A DNA stretch of 64,000 bases from Ptiloglossa arizonensis (lineage: Eukaryota > Arthropoda > Insecta > Hymenoptera > Colletidae). The notes under the pieces are model-generated. The model was not told the DNA's origin, ran no database searches, and was given only the letters and a program-made list of their open reading frames with translations. The translations under genes and the position numbers were made by a program. This document shows positions 56,116-64,000 of this stretch, piece by piece (within the stretch, counting starts at the first letter, position 1; each line of letters begins with the position of its first letter). Where the stretch lies: contig NC_135052.1 in the NCBI RefSeq assembly GCF_051014685.1, positions 11,429,105-11,493,104 on the forward strand, written 5' to 3'.

Positions 56116-58360
56116 ATTGCCTGATCTATAAATGTGTGAAAATTGTTTCCCCTTTTCTTTATCATTTCAGAAGTTTTCCAAAATTCATGCGGACCGGCTT
56201 ACGATTCTTCTCCACCCTCGTAAAGTTTTTATAATTCTCTTTCTCGTAAGACTACATGAAAGAGACCTTCTACGCGCTCTTGCCATAGTGCAAAATAAAT
56301 ATGTTAAAAAACTAAATGTTTCAGCGTAAGCCCGCGATTGTCACAAGCTAGTTAACGCGCTAGACGTTAATCCTCGAGCAGAGACGCTTGTATCGTCGAT
56401 AAATATTTTTCGCTATTCCGAGCTCGTAAATGATGATTCGATTTTTGTAAAATTTTATCGGAAATAATTCGATCTATAGATAATTCAGTCCCAGATCGTC
56501 TGCTTTTACGCGGTACTTTTTCAAAGGCCTGTAGGAGTCTCGCGAATTATTTGTTCGCCGTGTTTGAATGTCGTGCCACGAGGAACGAGGCTGCAGCGAA
56601 CGAAACATTAGGGATCTATATGTACGCATGACGTGGCAGTCAGCGTGTTAACGGAACGTTCGATTATCCGACCAGTGTTATCTAATAAAGAAGGAAAAGA
56701 ATACACACGATGATTTCATTACGCTCGGTATTCAATGACCTGGGAGCGGCTCGAAGACGGTACTTAAGTAGCGACGTCGAAGAGCATCGCACGGTTGACG
56801 ACTGGAAAGAAAACCCGAAGAATGGCTTGAATTCGCGTTTAAAGGTTTTCGTACGATATTGAAAACGATTACAAAATAACCGACGAACTGCTCGATTATG
56901 TAAATCGTGCGCCAGGATTAGTTCGGTCGGTCGCGTTTCCACTTCGCGTAATTTGCATTTCTTGCACCGAGTGCATTCTCGAGATCGTTCGTACTCGATA
57001 CGGATTCATCGGGCGTCCTTGCGACCATTGTATCGAACGTGTTATACTTCACGGTCCTATCTGTCGATAGTTTGTGTTATTCTTATTATCGTTATTAAAT
57101 CGTAGATACCCTTTAGCACGGGAACGCTACACAGAAGAGCGAACGATCGTTGGTGAATAATGAACTCGGTCAGATATCTCACGGCGCATCATTACTCGCG
57201 ATGACAGTGCAATGGTCCCGGCGGGAAAGTTTATGCAATTATTATCGTTGCGTGCGTTTATACGTTGCCTCGTAGTCGGTACAATTGTGTATACTTTCTT
57301 TCGGTGGAACGTCGCGTAAGTGTTCGAATAGAAGATTATATTTCCGTTAAATGCCAAGTAAAAAAATCCAAGTAACGAGCTCACTTTCGCAAATTCAAAA
57401 TTACACTCAATCGAAAACAAGACTCGACACCATTATCGTAGATAAGACTATCGACGTACAATCGGTCTACGTATCGATTCTACGCGAAGATTCTCAATTT
57501 ACGATTTTCCTCTAAAATTTCGTGCGTTTTTATCAAGCAACCCCCTCGTGCGCGCGTCTCGGTATTTGACCGAATAGCTGAAAATTTAGGCCAAGGGATA
57601 AACTCGCGAGTCGAATGAAACTCGGTAACTTCATAAATCACCGTAGGGACGTACGAAACCCGAAAGTAGGCGAGCACGGATCACAAATGTGCGAACGCGC
57701 GTGTGCTTCTTGGGGAAATACGAAGAAACACGTACACGCGCGAGCTCTGGGTCTTTATTTACTCCGAAAGGTAAAGGGAAAAACCGAGCGGCGGTCTGTC
57801 CGTCCATACTTCGGTGGCCACTCCCGAAGCCTGACCGTTCTCACGGTAAATATATCGAAGTGAATTGCAACTTCGTCCCTAATCCAACCCGAATACCCCG
57901 TGCTCGAGGCTTGATCCATGGCACGGTACTAAATTCCAGCCGAATTTACAAGGTTCGGACGTCCTCGGCCAATGTCGTAGGATTTACGCGTTTCGGGAAC
58001 CGCCGATTCGCGAAACGATCGATTTATGCAACGTAAAGCATCATTTTCGATCGTTTGTCCCTACGAGACGCGACACGGTCATTTTTAACGAATATTAAAA
58101 AATATCGAAAACCGTTTCTCTCGAATTTCGGCTCGCTCTATGGACATCGACGCGATGCACGATGCTCGCGATTACGGCTACATTATGCAATTGCTCAACT
58201 GAAAGACACTCGAGACACTCGAGACACGTGGAATTACTCGAGACCCAGTTTCAGCTAGTAAAATTCTTAACAATTTCGTTCAATGTTGAGATATTCTTCC
58301 AAGGTTTGTATTACGTCTCTTCGTAGTCTGCGAAGTTGTTCTTTGCTTGCGCCGGAAGTA
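56116..58360. other. Unique AT-rich sequence
   Basis: A strong acceptor-like tract (TTTCCCCTTTTCTTTATCATTTCAG) ends at 56170 and is followed by a 53-codon frame ending in TAA at 56329, but nothing pairs with it upstream. Short GACACTCGA repeats lie at 58205-58228. No gene is supported. Confidence 0.3.
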
Positions 58361-58634
58361 CATCGTACATCGTACTGTGTACGATCGACAAAATTGTACC
58401 AATCGTATAATTATTCACGCGAGGATCGTGTAACGTTACACTCCTTTGTCTACAAGTTTACAAATTTACGTATACTTCTACCCAATTTGTTAGGTAACCT
58501 CATTTTTCTCTTTTGTTTGAAGAGAGTGTATCTGCATTCTTTATCGTACATTATTCCTCGTGAATTATTTACCAAAGGGTGTCAACCCGTGAATTAATTA
58601 CCAAAGGACGTCGATCTGTATTAATAATAATAAT
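58361..58634 (+). repeat. Dispersed repeat family D, copy 2
   Basis: Same ordered landmarks as 48456-48700, with an extra CGCGAGGATCGTGTAACG stretch and an internal duplication of TTATTTACCAAAGG near 58565 and 58598. It ends in TAATAATAATA directly before a family A element. Confidence 0.85.
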
Positions 58635-58805
58635 AGGTTGTTCGATAAGAAACGGAGCTAGTAGCTTCCTCGTTTTACTTTTCTAAAGATGGTACTACCG
58701 TTCGATAAACATGTGTAAAGTTTCGTGCAGATCTGTCGACTCGTTCGTATATTTGCAGTGATTCAAAGTTGAAGTGTCACAGTATTTCTTTACAATGAAA
58801 AAAAC
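58635..58805 (+). mobile_element. Family A mariner-type MITE, copy 4 (right end lost)
   Basis: AGGTTGTTCGATAAGAAACG, GTCGACTCGTTCGTATATTT and AAGTGTCACAGTATTTCTTT lead to ATGAAAAAAACGATCG, after which similarity ends. The right inverted repeat is absent. Confidence 0.8.
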
Positions 58806-60825
58806 GATCGCCGGTACGTTCGTCGTCTTTCATTTTTTTTTTTTCTTTTATTTACTCTATGAACCCAGTACAGGGTTATTGGAAGCATTCACATTGGTGT
58901 GCACACTAACGGAACAAAAAAAGAAAAGAATGGTATACACGAGTCAAAGATTACCCGAACATACAAAACGATACATAAATAGATGCTTGTAACTAGTGAT
59001 TGTACAGAATACTTATAATTAAATACTTATAGTGTCGTTATATAGTACTTATAATTGGATGCTTGTAACTTGTAGCGGTATATAGTGCTTGTAACTAGCG
59101 TCTGTATTACATAAATTCATAATTTTTGGATCAGTAGCAAGCAGTCCTCGCAGACAGTGAAAGATTTGGACCATCGTGTCGTGTTTCGTTGTTTGTAACG
59201 AATCGCGAGGCACGTGACGTTGTATTTTTCCGCCGAAGAATCCCCTCGGCCTCGTACGAAATTTCAACGGAAAAGCGTCTCTCCGATGTGTCTCTTTGCG
59301 AGCGGTAACAAACGTATAATTAATCCTATTGCGTTAAAATGATAATGACAGGGCTTTGTGTGCCCGTAACACGAAAAAGGAAACAATCGTAAAGTATCCG
59401 GTATGCGTGTAAAGCCCAGTAAACCTCTTAAGCTGTAAAGCGTCCAAAGTTACCTTTTAGTGGGTGATTAGCAAAACCGAGCTCACCTTTTCAGCGGCCA
59501 ATTACAGGAGATTCCGAAATAATCCTATTACCCACATTAGCTCATTATTGCATAACTGTATCTGAGCGCTTAGTTCCCGGTTGCCAGCCGGAATCCCCCG
59601 AATGTCTATTTCGAATGCTTCGTCGGACCGATATCGTCCGCCGGATGGGTACCTTCTTCGATGCGCGGCTATCCTGAGGGCATTAGGTTCGCGTTAGGTT
59701 CGTCGTAAAGTCGTATCGCGGACACGACTGTTTCTCGAGGATCCCGTTCGATTTGCCGAACGATCGTTCGAAAGTTTCGAAAGGAGCTTTGAAAATTTCA
59801 GTCGTCGCGCGTGGGAGTGCGTCTGTCTCGTCGTCGGATCGCCGGTGAGGATTTGCTTCGCCTCGGGACCTTATCTGCGTCGACGGAGATTTTATTTAGA
59901 TCCCGGCTATAAACGCGGACCGTTTCGGGCCGCCTTGCCGGCCAATCAAGCGGAGGACGAGGATGTTAGGACCGTTCGATGTCCACACCTCTGTTGTCGG
60001 CTAATGCCCGGCCATTGCGAGGGGTCGCTCGTAAGCGTACCGAATCTTCCTCGAAGGTGTTGCCACGGAGCGTCCCGTGGCAAAAAGAAGTCTGGAAGAA
60101 GAAAAAGGACGAGAGGACGGACGAAGTCACGAGTATTAGTGGGAGTTTCACGGATTCGGTGCGACACCACCCCCGCGTTCCCCCGATCCGAACCGGTCGA
60201 CACCCTTGGTGGTGGCTATCGGCTGACGGCAATCCGGCTAAATCTCTTCCACCATAAACGGCTAAACAAAGAGGTCCATTCTTCAGGACCGGTAACCCCC
60301 TCGTCGCGCTACCCTCCGACCGACCCGACCGACCTGCCCACTACCCTTATCGGCCTCTGTCCACCACTTACGATCATCCATCTGGATCTTCTCCGAGCCG
60401 AACCGAAAGCTCCGAGGCCAGCGCGAGAGGAACTATCGCGCCATTGTCCCGGCGAATTTTTTCGCGATACAGCGTTCGTTTCCGTACCCGGGAATCGAAT
60501 CGCCGCCCTAACCGAGTCCAGTTGTCAGAGACGAATGAACCCGATCGAAGAATTCCTACGCTCGAGGACGTGATTCGGTCCGATTCGAGAGTACAACGAG
60601 CTCGATACGCGAGGGGTTGGAAACTGTACGTGTGGGTGTCCAGGCTGGTTTTGGACAACGGAAGAAGAAACTCAAAGTTCGTCGAACGATTTCTCGGTAC
60701 TTTCTCGCTTGGGAACGATTGAAGAGTATTGTACGCGTATGTGGTAAATAACGAATTTAAATCGTAGCTGGAAAATCGAGACGAACGTGAGAACCAAGGG
60801 TGAATCTTGTCGACGTTCGAATATA
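58806..60825. other. Unique sequence including a block of distinct texture
   Basis: Imperfect ACTTATAATT/GCTTGTAACT words occur at 58985-59095. The block 59400-59660 is poor in CGA words and has GTGATTAGC, CCAATTACA and CATTAGCTCATTATTGC, like homeodomain-type sites; it may be an enhancer. A 242-codon + strand frame (59845-60573) is unrecognised and probably spurious. Confidence 0.25.
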
Positions 60826-60960
60826 TTTCGGTTGTTTGGAAAGTCATTTCGTTTTTTCTTTCGGTGAAAATGAAACACGATTTTTTCAGAGTGGATAAAC
60901 ATTTTACCAAATTAAATATTCTCCATTTTGGAAAACGAAATCACTTTCCGAACGACCCAA
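60826..60960 (-). mobile_element. Family B mariner-type MITE, copy 3 (inverted)
   Basis: About 135 bases with TA at both edges (60824-60825 and 60961-60962). The + strand left end is TCGGTTGTTTGGAAAGTC. The right end on the minus strand is TTGGGTCGTTCGGAAAGTGA. The interior TCCATTTTGGAAAACGAAAT matches the other two copies. Confidence 0.88.
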
Positions 60961-60973
60961 TATCTTCTTGATA

Positions 60974-61387
60974 ATGTTACAAAGAAACCCTTACGTAATG
61001 TCTTCGAGAAGAAAATTTCACAGGACGGTGAGAGTCGTGAGCGATCTCGATGTTGATTCAAACACGCGTCATCGAAACTTGAATCGTAAGAAACAAGGGG
61101 TTAATAAATGTGGATTTTCGTACGAGATACAATGTATCGCAGTATGGCCCATTGAAGTTTTCAATTTACAGCTCGAGTCGACCGTGTATCGTTGTTTCCA
61201 ACACTCTTGCTCTCGATCGTTCCATAGAAAATTGGACACGTTTGAGAAAATCGAGCAGATTTTTCATTCTTTGACCCTCTACCGTGAAAATTATACTCGA
61301 ATAAAAGAAATTATTTCTCGTTTGAAAAATGTTAAATTAATCGACACTCGAGGTCGTACGCAACTCGCGGTCAACACTACAGTTTAA
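60974..61387 (+). other. 137-codon open frame, unrecognised
   Basis: ATG at 60974, just right of the family B element, opens a frame to TAA at 61387. The DNA is AT-rich here, so the length is less expected by chance than elsewhere in the window. The peptide has several cysteines (for example CFQHSC) and a lysine- and isoleucine-rich end. There is no recognisable domain, no signal peptide and no splice site at either edge. Confidence 0.2.
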
Positions 61388-64000
61388 GGTCCTCTCGGCT
61401 TAAATAAAAAACAGAGATCGTTTTCACCGTATTCCCGATCGGGCAGATAGTAAGACAGATAGGTTGTTGAAGTAACGAAGAAATTAACGCGGCTCGTTTC
61501 CATCGAGGCGCTGCGTGCAGCCATCTTTGGTAATTGGGAGCGCGGAATGGAAATCTAATTATTAACAAGGTTTGGAGAGTATCGCCGGTCTCGGTGTCGA
61601 TACGATGAAAAGGGAAGCGAAAAGGCTTCTTATTTCGCGCCGGTATCAGTTTGGAGACGACAGAGAGAGAATGGAAGGTTAAGATCGTTCCTCTCGGTCC
61701 ATAATAAAAGAAGGCAGATTAATGCCTTCGGTCTTGAATCCAATCAACATTATTCCGACAATAGTCCGCCAGCCAATACCCGTTCTACTCCGCTCGAGCT
61801 GATATTATCAACAGCTCGCCCCATCCCCCGATCTACAACCCCCCGAACCAACCCCGCCCCCCCTGTTCCGTACGACAGTCACCCCTAACGTCTTTCTCTA
61901 CCCTCGTGCCGCTTCTCGGTACTTTCACACCCCTAGACACCTCGCTCGTTCTTAATTCCACGGCCGGATGATAAGTATGCTAACAAGAGAACCACCGGCA
62001 CGGATACAGGGGGTGTGGATCGGCACGGGTGACTGGTACCTTAAAGCCAAATTAACGCTACGCTCACATAAACGTCGTCGACTTCTCCGTCAATGTTAAT
62101 GTCTACCAGAGGCCATTAGCCGATCGAACCTTGTCGAGGACTCGGATCGACGTTCGCTAAGGTCGAGCGCTTTTCTCCGGGCCGTCCCCTTAATCGCCAC
62201 CGCGATAAATCAGCCGGAGAAAAACGCGATGCTGGTCGTCGTCGCTGGAAGGCCTCCGTACCGATATATATTTTTTTTCCCCCCTCCGAACCTCCTACGA
62301 GGAACGTTTCCTCGAGATCGCCGGATAAAATCTCGCGCGTCGCGACAGTTCCCGATTACGAAAGAAAATAGCCACCCGCTCGATCGCGTATTCGTCGGTC
62401 TCGCGAATCCATGGTTCGTTCGGTTGTTCCTCGACGCGATACCCGATCGATATCACCGCCAAGGAATCGGAAGCGTCTCGGTAAACGGATACCGCGGCGG
62501 AGCGTCCGCATCGAAATTCGCGCGAACGACTCACCGAGATTTCCATTCCTGGTCGGTTATCGCCGGTACTTCCGCCAGTTGTAAACCGGCCTTTCTTTAA
62601 CAAATACGCCCATCAAAAACTAATATCCATACTTTCGACGATGGGATCGCCCGGCTCGGAGTTGCCCCCGTGGAAAGGAGCCGCTAAGGAGGAACGACGA
62701 ACGAGGAACCCGCGACACGGTGGACCGAAACGAACCGAAGTCTCGGCACGGTCGAGCCTGGAGGGGAGGAGTGAGCGTTTCGGGAACCTATAAAGGCGTG
62801 TTTTACGAGGGAAGATAATGCGATGAAAGATGCGAACGGCGGCCAGTCATGCCTAAAGAGTGTGTGTAACCGGACCATCCGCCCGTCTTCTTTCACAGTC
62901 CCGATCTGACCCCCGCGGTTTCGCGGCCTTTCAACGGAGGGTCGAAGACGGGGGCGGTGAACGGGCACGGTCCTCGGCCATAATATATCAATTTCGTATT
63001 CTAATGTCCAGGCGGTTAATTCAAAAAGCGTCGACGCTGCGGAAACCTAAGCGGTAGTCGCTGCCCCCGCTTCCTGCCGGAGGGTGACTGTCCCCCGGTT
63101 CTCCTCCTCGTCCACCCTACCCTCCTACCCCACACGTCTACGAAGAAATAAGGGTGACACGGAATAGTTCTGATTCCCGTAGCCTCGTTGTCACGTATGT
63201 CGTCGCTGATACGCGCGAGTTTCGCCATCAGCCTGTTCGCTCGTGTCGCGGATAATTGGGGGGAACGACTGTTTGCGGTCCCGTGGGGATGCTCCGACGA
63301 CCCCTCACTCCCCCTCCCCCTCTCGTTTCACGCTCTACCAGAAAACGGAACGACGTACAATCCACACGAAGGACTTTCGGAATCGGCGCGAAATTCCGCG
63401 CGAAAGGACACGATGACCGATCGGCCAACGAAAATTAACGATTGTTTCTCGTTTATCGTCAAGGGCTTTTGCTCATTGCAAAATGAGCAACGTATGGCGG
63501 ATAGAGCGTGGAATAATTGAAGAGACAACGCACTTGGTGGATGGACTTCTTCGCTTTTGCGCATATATTATTGTGCATTATCATACTTGAACAAGGTGAA
63601 TCGCGTTACCGATTTCTTTGGTTGAGGAAGGAATTCGAACTTTTTTTCACGCATCGGCCAATGATTGCGCGCCCATGAACGCAACATCATCCGCCTTTCG
63701 CTATTCGTCCTGGTACACAACTGTGCGCAAAGTCGTCGATCGAATCTGACCCCTCCCTCTTAGGTTGTCCCCACTCGGTCTCGAGCTGCTGACAGCCTGA
63801 AAAGGTCTGCTCTTCTCCGAGTACAGCTTCCCGTATCCGAATATTAGAACGTACGATCGTTTACGTAGCGTAACTTTTGTCGTTAATGTAACTTAACCTT
63901 ACGTCAAGGGGACGTAAAATCCTCAAAAGTTCGAACAAAATGTCAATTCTCTTCGTTTCTATACGAACGAGCAAAGTTGTCTCCTTGTTCCTTCGGAGGA
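61388..64000. other. Unique sequence to the window end
   Basis: About 2.6 kb. The parts at 61680-61800 and 61970-62130 are less CGA-rich and contain GGCAGATTAATGCC and CAATCAACATTATT words; they may be regulatory. A T-run followed by a C-run lies at 62269-62286. Open frames at 62229-62600 and 63188-63520 (+) are unrecognised. No gene is supported. Confidence 0.3.

Noticed and set aside
56171..56329. 53-codon frame after a strong acceptor-like tract
   Set aside because: No upstream donor in matching phase and no recognisable protein; T-rich tracts of this kind occur by chance in AT-rich DNA.
59845..60573. A 242-codon + strand open frame
   Set aside because: Arginine- and proline-rich product of GC-rich DNA with overlapping open frames on the other strand; unrecognised.

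Overview
The window is nuclear DNA from an animal, most likely an insect and most plausibly a hymenopteran (bee, wasp or ant). The grounds are base texture (an AT-leaning background that is still rich in CpG and TCGA words), insect-type mariner, Tc1 and IS630-like transposon remnants, insect-style splice signals, and many microsatellites and minisatellites. The order-level call is inference. There are no operons, ribosome binding sites, CRISPR arrays, tRNA genes or rRNA genes that I can see.

No complete protein-coding gene can be supported. The best coding evidence is a pair of small exons in compatible phase on the + strand (18411-18460 and 18565-18672), separated by a 104-base intron with good splice sites. 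I do not recognise the protein. A few other open frames are listed at low confidence. Most long open frames here arise from low-complexity or CGA-rich sequence and are not proposed as genes. The window therefore looks like a large intron or intergenic interval.

Repeats account for most of the recognisable structure. (1) Transposons: two Tc1-like copies (18.71-19.63 and 45.59-46.38 kb) that share an internal deletion; one IS630/Tc1/mariner-type element with terminal inverted repeats and TA flanks (9972-10894) plus a detached end at 9.70 kb; two families of short mariner-type non-autonomous elements, called here A (1.05, 1.6, 11.4, 48.7, 58.6 kb) and B (13.6, 39.6, 60.8 kb); and mini-arrays built from family A ends (31.5 and 38.0 kb). 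(2) Dispersed families with no recognised type: C (0.3, 52.9, 55.7-56.1 kb) and D (48.46 and 58.36 kb, each ending at a family A element). (3) At least fourteen minisatellite arrays or local duplications with different unit lengths (54, 80, 89, 99, 107, 127, 129, 140, 143, about 152, 168, 181, 187 and 187 bp). Two have notable architecture: a head-to-head inverted array at 26.50-27.24 kb and a three-unit higher-order array at 29.99-30.88 kb. (4) Microsatellites and G-rich tracts, densest in a GC-rich interval at 34.9-36.9 kb that could be a promoter or 5' leader.

Layout: 0-11.6 kb family C and A copies, 80-bp and 54-bp arrays, the IS630-type element; 11.6-21.5 kb trinucleotide tracts, 143-, 107-, 168- and 140-bp arrays, candidate exons and Tc1 copy 1; 21.5-31 kb sparse sequence, then the inverted array and 89-bp satellite; 31-41 kb the 152-bp array, GC-rich interval, TIR mini-array and 181-bp duplication; 41-54 kb sparse, with Tc1 copy 2 and the first D+A composite; 54-64 kb CATA tract, family C cluster, second D+A composite and family B copy 3. 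I found no convincing undescribed functional system; the most unusual features are structural.
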